From: Chryseobacterium sp.
GTDB lineage: Bacteria; Bacteroidota; Bacteroidia; Flavobacteriales; Weeksellaceae
Length of the DNA: 64,000 nucleotides
NCBI GenBank assembly: GCA_031277615.1
Contig: JAITMC010000040.1
Location: 215,777 to 279,776, forward strand
Direction: 5' to 3'
Of the stretch, positions 1 through 8,881 are shown piece after piece. Position 1 is the first letter of the stretch; the number at the start of each line of letters is the position of its first letter. The notes under the pieces were generated by a model, which ran no database searches, was not told the origin of the DNA, and saw nothing but the letters and a program-made list of their open reading frames with translations. The position numbers were made by a program, and so were the translations under genes.

Positions 1-249
1 AGCAATTCCGATCAGGGAAGCTACAATAATCGTCTGGCTATAGTTTTCTGTTGGTAACGGATCTTTAAAAACAAAAAACAACAGTACTGAAGCTGCTGTC
101 ATACATGCAACACTTGCTTTTTCTGTAAGATATTTAACTTTCTTATCCTTTTTAGGTTTCTCATCATCAGGAACAGAGTCTGACGACGCCGGTCCTATAG
201 AAATAATATCCGCTATAAACCCTATCACATCCAAAAAATCCAAGGCCAT
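1..249 (-). CDS. hypothetical membrane protein, 3' end outside window
   Basis: The frame is open from an ATG at 247-249 down to base 1 (83 codons), so the gene continues off the left edge. The protein starts MALDFLDVIGFIADIIS, then has an acidic/lysine-rich linker (DDEKPKKDKK) and two hydrophobic stretches at about residues 48-60 and 74-83, which look like membrane segments. I do not recognise a family. It lies upstream of the RNA methyltransferase gene on the same strand in map order, but a terminator at 299-323 and a run of about 50 bases separate the two units. Confidence 0.6.
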   Translation of the reverse strand, partial: MALDFLDVIGFIADIISIGPASSDSVPDDEKPKKDKKVKYLTEKASVACMTAASVLLFFVFKDPLPTENYSQTIIVASLIGIA

Positions 250-298
250 ACTGTATCTGAATTTAGGCAAAAATAAAAATTCTTTTCACAGAACAAAA

Positions 299-323
299 AA
301 AACCTTCCGGAATGGAAGGTTTT
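299..323 (-). terminator. intrinsic terminator of the RNA methyltransferase gene
   Basis: A perfect 10-bp stem (AAAACCTTCC / GGAAGGTTTT, 5-nt loop) lies just past the stop codon at 328. The T-run on the minus strand follows the stem. Confidence 0.8.
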
Positions 324-327
324 ACTA

Positions 328-1494
328 TTATTTTGAATTCTCAATCTTATGAACTTTTTTCGTTCCCTCATACATTTCGTACTGCAGGAATCTTGTTTCC
401 AGTTTTCCGTTGAAAAGCTTGATCTTTCTGGACGGCCGGAGCCCGATTTTTTTCACGGCTTCAAGATCTGAAGAAATCAGCCAGGCAAGGGTATTCGGGT
501 AATGGGTTTTAAAAGTATCTCCTATTTTTTTATAGAAATCATCGTCATTAATGGAAATTCTTTCGTCATAAGGCGGGTTAAACACCATCAGCAATGGGAA
601 AAGATCTTTTTTGGAGTCGAAGAAGTTCTGTTTTCTTACTTCGATTACATCTTCCATTTCTGCGGCTTCAATATTCATTCTCGCAGCATTCAGCATACGG
701 GCATCAATATCATACCCCACAATTTTCCCGGTAAATTCTTTGATTCTGTTCACACGGAATTCTTTGATCTTGGCAAACAGATCGGCATCATAGTTTTTCC
801 AGTTCTGGAAGGCAAACCGCTTTCGGAAGATCTGTGCCGGAAGATCCATAGCAATCATGGCAGCCTCAATCAGGAGCGTTCCCGAGCCACACATCGGATC
901 CAGGAAGTTTCCTTTTCCGTCCCAGCCCGCAAGCTGAAGCATTCCGCTGGCAAGAACCTCATTAATCGGCGCTTCCCCCTGCTCTCTTCTATACCCTCTT
1001 TTGAACAGGGCATCTCCTGAAGAGTCTAAGGAAATCGTGATCAGTTCCCGGTCGATATGTAAATGGAATTTAATATCCGGTGTTCTCGTTTCTACATTGG
1101 GACGCCTTTTGAACTTATCCTGAAAATAATCAACAATCGCGTCTTTCATTTTAAGCGTTACAAACTGTGAATGCCTGAACGTTTCTGAATTCACTGTCGC
1201 ATCAATTGCAAAAGACTGGTCTACATCCATGAATTCTTCCCAGTTTACTTTGAAAAGCCTGTCATAAAACTGATGCTGATTGAACGCCTTAAATTCATAC
1301 ACAGGAATTAAAATTTTCAATGCTGTTCGTGCCGAATAATTGATTTTATAAAGGAAACCAAGATCTCCTTCACAATTAACGGCTCTGTTTTTCACTTCTA
1401 CCTTTCTTCCCCCCAACTTCTTAACTTCTTCTGCTAAAATCTGCTCCAGTCCGAAGAATGTTTTTATCTGAATCTGTAGATTTTCTGTATCCAT
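328..1494 (-). CDS. THUMP-domain class I SAM-dependent RNA methyltransferase (RlmL/YpsC-like)
   Basis: Predicted to methylate guanine N2 in rRNA or tRNA. The N-terminal half holds a ferredoxin-like/THUMP region that binds RNA. The C-terminal half is a Rossmann methyltransferase with motif I FLDPMCGSGTLLIEAA and the catalytic NPPYDERI motif (the NPPY of amino-methyltransferases). I chose the ATG at 1494 (MDTENLQIQIKTFFG), nine codons inside the longest frame, because family members begin near this point and the upstream residues are not conserved-looking. The protein is 388 aa. The exact target base (23S G2445-like or a tRNA position) cannot be read from sequence. Confidence 0.9.
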   Translation of the reverse strand: MDTENLQIQIKTFFGLEQILAEEVKKLGGRKVEVKNRAVNCEGDLGFLYKINYSARTALKILIPVYEFKAFNQHQFYDRLFKVNWEEFMDVDQSFAIDATVNSETFRHSQFVTLKMKDAIVDYFQDKFKRRPNVETRTPDIKFHLHIDRELITISLDSSGDALFKRGYRREQGEAPINEVLASGMLQLAGWDGKGNFLDPMCGSGTLLIEAAMIAMDLPAQIFRKRFAFQNWKNYDADLFAKIKEFRVNRIKEFTGKIVGYDIDARMLNAARMNIEAAEMEDVIEVRKQNFFDSKKDLFPLLMVFNPPYDERISINDDDFYKKIGDTFKTHYPNTLAWLISSDLEAVKKIGLRPSRKIKLFNGKLETRFLQYEMYEGTKKVHKIENSK

Positions 1495-1593
1495 AATTAA
1501 TGTATTAAAAGATTTAATCATTTATAAATTAAAAGATTAACTATCGAAATTCAACATTCCATTGAATCTGTCAATCTTTCAAAATATAAATAC

Positions 1594-1627
1594 TTTGCTT
1601 TTAACACCGCAAATTTAGTTATTTTTG
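1594..1627 (+). promoter_or_regulatory. Bacteroidota sigma-A promoter, probably giving a leaderless mRNA
   Basis: TTTG at 1594-1597 and TATTTTTG at 1620-1627 fit the Bacteroidota -33/-7 consensus with a 22-base spacer. The ATG of the next gene lies only 4 bases after the -7 box, so the transcript start should fall on or next to the start codon. Confidence 0.55.
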
Positions 1628-1631
1628 TATT

Positions 1632-2357
1632 ATGGAATGGTTTGAATCTTGGTTTGATACCCCTTATTATCATCTTCTCTACAGCAACAGAGATTATACG
1701 GAAGCCGAAAAATTTATTACCGCACTTACGACGGACCTTCAGCTCCCGCCTTCATCCAGAATCATTGATCTGGCCTGTGGAAAAGGAAGGCATTCTGTTT
1801 TTCTGAATAAACTGGGCTATGATGTACTGGGACTAGACCTTTCCAGACAGAGTATTGAATTCGATAAGCAGTTTGAAAACCAGTCGCTGATTTTCGATGT
1901 CCATGACATGCGGAACCCCATTGATGCCGATCCAATGGATGCTGTATTCAATCTTTTTACCAGCTTTGGGTATTTCGATAATGAAAATGATGATAAAAAA
2001 GTTTTTCAGTCTGTATACAACGCTTTAAAGCCCGGCGGATATTTTGTCCTGGATTACCTGAATGAAGAATACGTAAGAAAAACACTGGTTCCCGAAACTT
2101 CTGTAACACGCGGTGATATTGAATTTAAGATCCTGAAAAAAATCGAAGGCAGACACGTCATTAAAGACATTCGTTTTGAAGCAGACGGAAAACCTTTCCA
2201 TTTCTTTGAAAAAGTAAAACTTCACTCGCTGGAAGAGATCTATTCCTACGCAACGGAATGTGGCTTTGAAAGAATAAAAGTTTGGGGAGATTATCAGTTA
2301 AATGAATTTTCCAAAGACATCTCACCCCGATGCATTAATTTATTTAAGAAAAAATAA
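1632..2357 (+). CDS. class I SAM-dependent methyltransferase, unknown substrate
   Basis: 241 aa, a single methyltransferase domain. Motif I is IIDLACGKGRHSVFLNKLGY, followed by the acidic end of beta-2 (GLDLS) and PGGYFVLDYL, typical of Methyltransf_25-type enzymes. No RNA-binding extension is present, so a small-molecule substrate is more likely. The stop codon overlaps the ATG of the ZIP transporter gene by one base (TAATG), so the two are translationally coupled. The start follows a -7 box by 4 bases. Confidence 0.85.
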   Translation: MEWFESWFDTPYYHLLYSNRDYTEAEKFITALTTDLQLPPSSRIIDLACGKGRHSVFLNKLGYDVLGLDLSRQSIEFDKQFENQSLIFDVHDMRNPIDADPMDAVFNLFTSFGYFDNENDDKKVFQSVYNALKPGGYFVLDYLNEEYVRKTLVPETSVTRGDIEFKILKKIEGRHVIKDIRFEADGKPFHFFEKVKLHSLEEIYSYATECGFERIKVWGDYQLNEFSKDISPRCINLFKKK

Positions 2358-3085
2358 TGATTACGGTACTTTTACTGATCCTCAGTGTGATCGCAGGTGT
2401 ATTTCTCGGAAAACATTTCGGGAAAAAGGAAAAACTGGCTAAAAACTTATTGATTTTAAGTGCAGGATTTCTGATCACCATCTGCCTGAATGAAGTTTTT
2501 CCTCAGGTGTATACCTCAGAAGCCGGAAGCAGTCTCGGCATATTCGTGATCGCCGGAGTTCTTCTGCAAATGATTCTTGAAGCGCTCACCAAAGGTTTTG
2601 AGCACGGGCATTTCCATCATCATAATGAACATAATATTCTTCCTGTTGCCCTAATGGTGGGATTATTTGTCCATGCCTTTATTGAAGGGATTCCTTTAGC
2701 CAACGAAGAACATGAGCTTTCGCCTTATCTTCTGGGAATTCTGTTTCACAACCTTCCGATTTCATTTATCCTTGGGGCATTTTTATTCAACAGGAAAGAA
2801 GAATCCAAAGGATCCTCCTATCCTTCACTGATGATTGTAGCCTTATTTGCCCTGGCTTCTCCATTGGGAATGCTTCTGGGAAATTATTTCAATCCGGATC
2901 TGCAGCCTTATTTTCTGGCTATCGTAGGCGGTATTTTCCTTCATATTTCATCGGTTATTATTTTTGAAAGCAACAAAAACCACAATATCGACTGGATGAA
3001 AATCGGTCTGGTTATCATTGGGGTTTCCTTAGCCCTTGTGATGCATCTGTTCCATGAGCATCCTCATGCGGGACATCATCATTAA
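2357..3085 (+). CDS. ZIP-family divalent metal transporter
   Basis: 242 aa inner-membrane protein with about seven to eight hydrophobic segments. A His-rich loop (HGHFHHHNEHN, about residues 84-94), the metal-site segments HAFIEGIPLA and HNLPISFILGA, and a His-rich C terminus (HEHPHAGHHH) are the hallmarks of ZIP proteins, which move Zn2+ and other divalent ions into the cytoplasm. It is coupled to the preceding methyltransferase gene. The metal specificity is not readable. Confidence 0.9.
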   Translation: MITVLLLILSVIAGVFLGKHFGKKEKLAKNLLILSAGFLITICLNEVFPQVYTSEAGSSLGIFVIAGVLLQMILEALTKGFEHGHFHHHNEHNILPVALMVGLFVHAFIEGIPLANEEHELSPYLLGILFHNLPISFILGAFLFNRKEESKGSSYPSLMIVALFALASPLGMLLGNYFNPDLQPYFLAIVGGIFLHISSVIIFESNKNHNIDWMKIGLVIIGVSLALVMHLFHEHPHAGHHH

Positions 3086-3107
3086 TTAAACTTATTCCAA
3101 AATAAAA

Positions 3108-3128
3108 GCTCCGGACAATGTCCGGAGC
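3108..3128 (-). terminator. intrinsic terminator between convergent genes
   Basis: GCTCCGGACA / TGTCCGGAGC form a strong stem. The T-run (TTTTATTTT) follows on the minus strand, so it mainly ends the porin gene and may also stop the ZIP transcript. Confidence 0.75.
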
Positions 3129-3160
3129 CTCCATTTAATCACTCATTACACAATCTGGAA

Positions 3161-4567
3161 TTAGAACTTCCAGCCGAATGTAATAAAGAAGTTATTTCTG
3201 TTATTTTTTACATCAGTAACCACAAAATTATCAGATCCTAAAATTCTGTCTCCGGAATAGTAAGCGGTATCTGTAGCAGGATCACCTGTTTCAATACCTC
3301 TCAGGAAAGGATTGCTGTATTTGCTTGTTACATACTGATAGGATGCATCCACATAGAATGATTTGAAATCATATCCTAAACCGAATGAAGCCAGATTTCT
3401 GTTATTAAGCATCATATTGCTGTATGAACGGTCTTCACTCGTAGCATCAGGATTCCACTGGGTTACGGTTAAAGCATCAAACGGATTGGAAGTATAGGAA
3501 TACCCTCCTCTTAATCTGAACTGCTGTATTCTGTATTCGGCGCCGATTCTTACCTCTGAAATGTTCTTGTAATTATCTTTGAAGAAATTATTCAGATCGC
3601 TTTCCGTTCCGGAATACACCTTATATTTAGGTCTTGTTACCCCAAGTGTATAGTCCACGTTCAATGAGAAGTTTTTGCTGGCAACAAATGCAGCACTTAC
3701 GGTTGCTTTAAGCGGCGTAGTCAGTCTTTGGTTTTCTCCGCCCATACCGTCTCCTCGCTGTGGATCATTGTAAAAGTAATATTCCCGGTCTATAGACCAG
3801 AACGTAGGCGTCTCAATAGATGCCCCCAATCTGAAATTAGGATTTACCTTTCCTATAACCCCCAATGAGGCAGAAAAACCGGTAGATCTTTCAAAGAAAG
3901 GTGTATTCTGTCTGTCGAAAAATTCCAAAGAACCGTTATCCACCGACTGGAAGGCAGCCGTATCATACTGGTCAATAGACGCACTGAAAAAGTTCAGCCC
4001 TGCTCCTACATACACATTATGATTATAGTTCGCTCCTACCCCGAAACTTGTCTTGGCAAGATTTCCGTATCGGTTATAGGCATGTCCTGCAAGTGAAGCA
4101 CTCTTCCCATCAGCGAAATCGGTAATGAAATTATTACTTCCCGGAGACTCTACATAATTATCCAGTGACTGATTCGAGTAGTTGATCCCGATATTGATGA
4201 ACTTCCAACCGGTTTCCGTCATCAGAGGGAAAGCAATTACCCCTCCGATATTGCCAAGATCTGTGGTTGTTTTACTATAATCGGCAGTCGTTCCGTTCCA
4301 GGTACTTTTATTCTTATTTCCGGCAATGGATAAGGTTCCGGAAACTTCTCCCGAAATCGCTACCCCAAGACCGGCCGGGTTGGTAAGAAGAGCATTCGCA
4401 TCACCTCCCAAAGCTCCGTTTGATCCCGCCATTCCGTTAAACTTTGCCGAACCCACCATCGGTGTACTAGAGTAAACATCTACAGTATTTCTCAACACAG
4501 AAACATCCTGAGCCTGAGCAAAAAATGCTGCAGCAATACCCGTTAATACTAAAGATTTTTTTAACAT
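3161..4567 (-). CDS. FadL/OmpP1-like outer-membrane beta-barrel protein
   Basis: 468 aa with a signal peptide (MLKKSLVLTGIAAAFFAQAQ). The mature N terminus contains the GSAKFNGMAGSNGALGGDANALLTNP-type region (here residues about 40-65) typical of the FadL/TodX hydrophobic-substrate porins. The rest is rich in alternating aromatic strands, and the protein ends with a C-terminal phenylalanine (FGWKF), the usual outer-membrane barrel signal. It follows the Trp/Gly-rich lipoprotein gene by 30 bases on the same strand, so both are probably one operon. The likely role is uptake of hydrophobic compounds. Confidence 0.88.
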   Translation of the reverse strand: MLKKSLVLTGIAAAFFAQAQDVSVLRNTVDVYSSTPMVGSAKFNGMAGSNGALGGDANALLTNPAGLGVAISGEVSGTLSIAGNKNKSTWNGTTADYSKTTTDLGNIGGVIAFPLMTETGWKFINIGINYSNQSLDNYVESPGSNNFITDFADGKSASLAGHAYNRYGNLAKTSFGVGANYNHNVYVGAGLNFFSASIDQYDTAAFQSVDNGSLEFFDRQNTPFFERSTGFSASLGVIGKVNPNFRLGASIETPTFWSIDREYYFYNDPQRGDGMGGENQRLTTPLKATVSAAFVASKNFSLNVDYTLGVTRPKYKVYSGTESDLNNFFKDNYKNISEVRIGAEYRIQQFRLRGGYSYTSNPFDALTVTQWNPDATSEDRSYSNMMLNNRNLASFGLGYDFKSFYVDASYQYVTSKYSNPFLRGIETGDPATDTAYYSGDRILGSDNFVVTDVKNNRNNFFITFGWKF

Positions 4568-4597
4568 TATTTTTTTAAATAGTTATTTAGTTGATAC

Positions 4598-5719
4598 TTA
4601 TCTGCCACCGCTTCTGAAGCCGCCGCCTCCGCCGCCACTTCTGAAGCCACCGCCACCACCTGAAGACCCCCCTCCTCTGAAGCCTCCTCCTGAGCTATTG
4701 AATCCTCCACTGGATCGGAAACCACTATCATTGGATCTGAACCCACCGTTATTCTGCTGCGGGTTATAATTAGGTCTTGGCTGGCTTGAATTACGGAAAC
4801 CTCCTGATTGTTGTTGATTTCTGAAACCTCCGTTAGAATTAGAGTTTCTGAAGCCACCGTTCGTATTGGAGTTTCTGAATCCTCCGTTAGAATTAGAATT
4901 TCTGAAACCACCGTTTGTATTGGAATTTCTGAAACTACTGTTCGAATTACCGTTTCTGAAACCACCATTGGAACTTCTTACGGCATCTCCGTTTCTGAAA
5001 CCTCCTCTGTAAGTATTGGTATTATAAACGGCATTCGTTAAGCCAGGATTACTGAAGCCACCTCCGCCGCTTCTTCTGTAGATCGGTCTGTTGTAATAGC
5101 CATGGCCCCAATATCCACCGCCCCAGCCCCAGCCGTAACCGCCACCCCAGAACGGATCATAATATCCGCCCCAGTACGGTGAATAGCCATATCCCCAGTA
5201 TGGGCTTCCCCATCCGATAGAGCCACCCCAGCCCCAACCGAATGATCCGCCCCAGCCCCAGGATAATCCCATACCCCAGCCCCAGCCACGGTTCCAGCCC
5301 CAATATGGGCTATAACCTCCATACCAGCCCCAAGGATTTCCCCATCCCCAGGAATTGTCATAGTAATTGGTCTGTGAGCCGGCATACAGGCCCCAGTCTG
5401 AGTCTGTAGCATTGCTGTTTACGTTAATATCACTCCAGGCATTGTATCGGTTATCACGCTCTCTCATATTAGCTTCAGCATTCTGAATAACATTGGAGTC
5501 CTGATAATAGTCATAATATTCACCTACACGGTTTCCGCCATCATTGATAATTACTCCTTCCGGCAGCGTATCTTTATTCGGGTCATAGTACACCCCGTCT
5601 GTCTCTGTGTATCCGCCCATCTGAGCGCCACAAGACACAAGCAGCAATCCGCCGGATATCGCTAAAATCCCTTTGGACTTTAACAAACCAAGCAAATTTT
5701 TATGTATATTTTTTTTCAT
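4598..5719 (-). CDS. Trp/Gly/Tyr-rich low-complexity lipoprotein with FRN repeats
   Basis: 373 aa with a lipoprotein signal (lipobox LLLVSC near residue 30). Three zones can be seen. An acidic Tyr/Asn-rich segment is followed by a dense Trp-Gly-Tyr region (about residues 120-215, units such as GWGWGG and YWGGYYDP). A C-terminal Asn/Arg/Gly region then has tandem GGFRNSN units and ends in a Gly-rich tail. The family has no known biochemical function. In flavobacteria such proteins often sit next to proS, as here, and can carry the wrong name 'prolyl-tRNA synthetase'. It probably sits on the outer membrane and shares an operon with the porin downstream. Confidence 0.8.
   Translation of the reverse strand: MKKNIHKNLLGLLKSKGILAISGGLLLVSCGAQMGGYTETDGVYYDPNKDTLPEGVIINDGGNRVGEYYDYYQDSNVIQNAEANMRERDNRYNAWSDINVNSNATDSDWGLYAGSQTNYYDNSWGWGNPWGWYGGYSPYWGWNRGWGWGMGLSWGWGGSFGWGWGGSIGWGSPYWGYGYSPYWGGYYDPFWGGGYGWGWGGGYWGHGYYNRPIYRRSGGGGFSNPGLTNAVYNTNTYRGGFRNGDAVRSSNGGFRNGNSNSSFRNSNTNGGFRNSNSNGGFRNSNTNGGFRNSNSNGGFRNQQQSGGFRNSSQPRPNYNPQQNNGGFRSNDSGFRSSGGFNSSGGGFRGGGSSGGGGGFRSGGGGGGFRSGGR
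4812..5010 (-). repeat. tandem coding repeat (GGFRN units)
   Basis: Units of roughly 24-30 bases encode G-G-F-R-N-[SG]-N. About seven copies occur with small variants inside the lipoprotein gene. Such repeats can expand or shrink by slippage or recombination. Confidence 0.8.
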
Positions 5720-5746
5720 GATAACGTATAAATTTTTAATTTAAAT

Positions 5747-5814
5747 TATATTTGCAATCTGTACCAAAAATGTACCAAAATACGGGTAAAAAAATCTATC
5801 AAAAATAGATTTTT
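5747..5814 (+). promoter_or_regulatory. proS promoter box and leader hairpin
   Basis: TATATTTG at 5747-5754 matches the -7 consensus. A direct repeat of TGTACCAAAA follows, and then a perfect 10-bp hairpin (AAAAATCTAT / ATAGATTTTT, 5790-5814) followed by ATTTTT. The hairpin resembles a weak terminator or attenuator about 50 bases before the proS start. Confidence 0.4.
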
Positions 5815-5863
5815 ATTTTTAGATTACAATAATGTACAAAAGTTAAAAAAATTTTAAAAAATA

Positions 5864-7339
5864 ATGGCAAAATTAACCTCAAGAAGCGAAGATTACAGCA
5901 AATGGTATAATGAATTGGTTGTAAAAGCTGATTTAGCTGAAAACTCCGGAGTGCGGGGATGTATGGTAATCAAACCATACGGCTATGCAATCTGGGAAAA
6001 GATGCGTGACGAAATGGATAAGAAATTCAAGGAAACAGGTCACGTTAACGCTTATTTCCCGCTTTTTGTGCCCAAGAGCTTATTTGAGGCTGAGGAAAAA
6101 AATGCAGAAGGTTTTGCTAAAGAATGTGCGGTTGTCACCCACTACAGACTGAAAACTGACCCGGACAACCCTTCTAAACTTATCGTAGATCCGGATGCCA
6201 AACTGGAAGAAGAACTCATTGTACGTCCTACTTCTGAAGCCATCATCTGGAATACCTATAAAAACTGGATCCAGTCTTACAGAGATCTTCCGATCCTGAT
6301 CAACCAATGGGCCAATGTGGTGCGTTGGGAAATGAGAACCCGTCTTTTTTTAAGAACGGCAGAATTCTTATGGCAGGAAGGCCACACCGCACACGCTACC
6401 AAAGATGAAGCGGTAGAGGAGGCTGAAAAAATGAACAAAGTATACGCAGATTTTGCAGAAAATTTCATGGCTATTCCGGTAATTCAGGGGTTGAAGACTC
6501 CTTCTGAAAGATTTGCCGGTGCTGATGAGACGTATTGTATTGAAGCATTAATGCAGGACGGAAAAGCCCTTCAGGCAGGAACTTCTCACTTTTTAGGCCA
6601 GAATTTCGCCAAAGCTTTCGATGTAAAATTCACCAATAAGGAAGGAAAAATTGAACACGCATGGGCTACCTCATGGGGAACATCTACCCGTCTGATGGGA
6701 GCACTGATCATGACCCATTCCGATGATTTCGGATTGGTACTTCCTCCTACCCTGGCACCGATCCAGGTGGTTATTGTTCCGATCTTTAAAGGAGACGAGC
6801 AGCTTGCCCAGATCAGTGAAGTGGCATTGGATATCCAGGCTAAATTAAAAGCCAAAGGAATCTCCGTAAAATTCGATAACGATACCCAGAACAAACCGGG
6901 CTGGAAATTTGCTGAATATGAACTGAAAGGTGTTCCGGTAAGAATTGCAATGGGTCCGAGAGATCTGGAAAATAAATCTGTAGAAATTGCAAGAAGAGAT
7001 AACCTTACCAAAGAAGTACGTTCCATTGAAGGATTGGATAGCTACATCGAAGAATTGCTTCAGACCATTCAGAAAGATATTTTTGAAAAGGCCCTTGATT
7101 TCAGAAAAGAGCATATCACCAAAGTGGATACTTACGAAGAATTCAAAGAGGTTCTTGAAGGAAAAGGTGGTTTCATTTACGCACACTGGGACGGAACAGC
7201 TGAAGAAGAAGAGCAGATTAAGGATGAAACCAAGGCTACCATCAGATGTATTCCTTTGGATGACGATATTGAAGAAGGAATTTCCATGATTTCAGGAAAG
7301 CCTTCCAAAAGACGTGTACTATTCGCAAAAGCCTACTAA
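5864..7339 (+). CDS. proS: prolyl-tRNA synthetase, archaeal/eukaryote-like type
   Basis: 491 aa class II aminoacyl-tRNA synthetase that charges tRNA-Pro in the cytoplasm. The sequence shows motif 2 around [26 protein letters not shown] and motif 3 near [21 protein letters not shown]. The anticodon-binding domain begins at about residue 300 ([11 protein letters not shown]), and the C terminus is the family-specific zinc-like domain ending in FAKAY. It lacks the large editing insertion of the bacterial long type, and its length fits the short archaeal-like form used in Bacteroidota. Confidence 0.97.
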   Translation: MAKLTSRSEDYSKWYNELVVKADLAENSGVRGCMVIKPYGYAIWEKMRDEMDKKFKETGHVNAYFPLFVPKSLFEAEEKNAEGFAKECAVVTHYRLKTDPDNPSKLIVDPDAKLEEELIVRPTSEAIIWNTYKNWIQSYRDLPILINQWANVVRWEMRTRLFLRTAEFLWQEGHTAHATKDEAVEEAEKMNKVYADFAENFMAIPVIQGLKTPSERFAGADETYCIEALMQDGKALQAGTSHFLGQNFAKAFDVKFTNKEGKIEHAWATSWGTSTRLMGALIMTHSDDFGLVLPPTLAPIQVVIVPIFKGDEQLAQISEVALDIQAKLKAKGISVKFDNDTQNKPGWKFAEYELKGVPVRIAMGPRDLENKSVEIARRDNLTKEVRSIEGLDSYIEELLQTIQKDIFEKALDFRKEHITKVDTYEEFKEVLEGKGGFIYAHWDGTAEEEEQIKDETKATIRCIPLDDDIEEGISMISGKPSKRRVLFAKAY

Positions 7340-7340
7340 T

Positions 7341-7374
7341 AATTTTGTCGATTCCCAAAAATTTCGACAAAATT
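7341..7374 (+). terminator. hairpin after proS
   Basis: AATTTTGTCGA and TCGACAAAATT form a perfect 11-bp stem two bases past the proS stop. There is no good T-run, so it may act only as a weak terminator or as a 3' end stabiliser. Confidence 0.45.
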
Positions 7375-7454
7375 CAAATAAAAATTAAAGAAAAGTGACA
7401 TTTGGACAGATTTTTGTTTAAATTTATGGAACATTAATCTCAAAATAATTTATT

Positions 7455-8765
7455 ATGTCTTTAAATGTCATCGATTTAATTAAAGGGCAACTGGGTCCCG
7501 CTTTGGTTTCACAGGCAGCCTCTCAGTTTGGAGAAAGTGAATCCGGTATTTCAAAAGCAATTGGAGGTTTATTGCCTGCCGTGGTAGGAGGATTAGCCAA
7601 CAATGCCGATAATCCGGGAGTTTTGGACGCTATAAGCAGTCCTTCGTCAAGCGGAATTTTAGGAAACTTATTAGGAGGTGCCTCCAGTAATCCTATGATA
7701 TCCAGCATTCTTACTGCGATTTTCGGAGATAAGGTAAGCGGAATCATCAATTCCATTTCGACTTTTGCAGGGATCAGCAACAATACGTCCAGCTCGCTGC
7801 TCAACCTGGTAACAGGGGCAACAGTAGGCTCTATCGGTAAATATGCAGCTGATAACAACCTGGATAAATCAGGAATTTCAAGCCTGCTGAACGACCAGAA
7901 AGGAATTGTCTCTTCATTACTTCCTGCAGGACTCTCCCTGGCATCACTGAATATCGGTGACTGGGCTAAAGGATACAAGTTTGACAATGACAATGACGCT
8001 ATAAGAACAGCGGCTACCGAAGAACCTAAAATAGAGGTAACAAGAAGTACTACCCCTACAGGAACAAATCCTGACAGAAATAACAATAACGAAGGCGGAG
8101 GCTCCATCTGGAAATGGTTGCTTCCGCTTTTGCTTTTAATAGCAGCGGGGTATTTCCTATGGAAGCAATGTGAGAAAAAACAAACCACTACAACGACCAC
8201 AACTACAGATTCTACAGGATCTTCTACAGATTCCTCTGCTGCGGTTACTCCTCCGGACACTTCAACAACGACAGCAGCTCCAGCCGCTAAAACAGATGAA
8301 GACATCGATCTTAACGGGGTAATGCTGAAAGGGTATAAAGGAGGAATGGAAGATCAGATGATTGCCTTCCTGAAATCCGGTGGGTATAAAAATGCCGCTG
8401 ACGATGCTGCATTGAAAGATACATGGTATAACTTTGACCACGTTAACTTCAAAATAGGAAAATCCAATGAGCTGGAAGCAGGTTCTCAGGGACAGCTTGA
8501 CAACCTGGTAGCCATTTTAAAGGCGTTCCCTGAAGCGAAAATTAAAATCGGCGGCTATACTGATAAAACAGGAAATGAAGCTGCAAATGTGAAACTATCC
8601 AAAGAAAGAGCTGAATACATTAAAGCGGCGTTGGCTAAAGCAGGTGTTGGCGCTCAGGTTCTGGAAGCTGACGGATACGGAAGTAAATTTGCTACCGTAG
8701 ATGCTAAAGCTTCTGATGCTGAAAGAGCTGCAGACCGAAAAATGGCTGTCAGATTTGCTAAATAA
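7455..8765 (+). CDS. DUF937 plus OmpA-domain envelope protein
   Basis: 436 aa. Residues about 1-160 are a Gly/Ser/Leu-rich DUF937 domain (repeated 'SQFG..ISKAIGGLLPAVVGGL'-like segments). A single membrane helix at about 218-236 (WLLPLLLLIAAGYFLW) is followed by a Thr/Ser-rich linker (about 240-275). The C-terminal OmpA domain (about 310-436) holds the peptidoglycan-binding pattern GGYTDKTGNEAANVKLSKER. The likely role is to link the cytoplasmic-membrane protein to the cell wall. The function of the DUF937 part is unknown. Confidence 0.88.
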   Translation: MSLNVIDLIKGQLGPALVSQAASQFGESESGISKAIGGLLPAVVGGLANNADNPGVLDAISSPSSSGILGNLLGGASSNPMISSILTAIFGDKVSGIINSISTFAGISNNTSSSLLNLVTGATVGSIGKYAADNNLDKSGISSLLNDQKGIVSSLLPAGLSLASLNIGDWAKGYKFDNDNDAIRTAATEEPKIEVTRSTTPTGTNPDRNNNNEGGGSIWKWLLPLLLLIAAGYFLWKQCEKKQTTTTTTTTDSTGSSTDSSAAVTPPDTSTTTAAPAAKTDEDIDLNGVMLKGYKGGMEDQMIAFLKSGGYKNAADDAALKDTWYNFDHVNFKIGKSNELEAGSQGQLDNLVAILKAFPEAKIKIGGYTDKTGNEAANVKLSKERAEYIKAALAKAGVGAQVLEADGYGSKFATVDAKASDAERAADRKMAVRFAK

Positions 8766-8790
8766 CACTCTTTAGAATCAATAAAAATTG

Positions 8791-8822
8791 AATCCCGGAA
8801 AATGATTTTCCGGGATTTTTTT
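8791..8822 (+). terminator. intrinsic terminator of the OmpA-domain gene
   Basis: AATCCCGGAAAA / TTTTCCGGGATT stem followed directly by a T-run. Confidence 0.9.
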
Positions 8823-8860
8823 GCGTCTTATTTTTGTATTTATATTTATTTAATTAAATT

Positions 8861-8878
8861 TGTTAGTCATTTCTAACA
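8861..8878 (+). promoter_or_regulatory. candidate operator before the Nramp gene
   Basis: The perfect palindrome TGTTAG-TCATTT-CTAACA ends 3 bases before the ATG at 8882 and lies downstream of a TATTTTTG box (8829-8836). Nramp genes are often controlled by MntR (DtxR family) or Fur, so this is a plausible metal-regulator site. The regulator identity is inference. Confidence 0.4.
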
Positions 8879-8881
8879 TTT

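Noticed and set aside
4812-5010. Regular repeats that could suggest a CRISPR array
   Set aside because: Units are in frame, encode GGFRN and have no unique spacers of constant length.
4567-5412. Frames overlapping the Trp/Gly-rich lipoprotein (133 and 124 codons)
   Set aside because: Products of repeats read in other frames. The lipoprotein has a proper signal peptide and lipobox, and these do not.
7523-8305. Long open frame on the strand opposite the OmpA/DUF937 gene (260 codons)
   Set aside because: It is a shadow of the Gly/Thr-rich coding sequence. It has no domain, no start context, and overlaps a clearly real gene.
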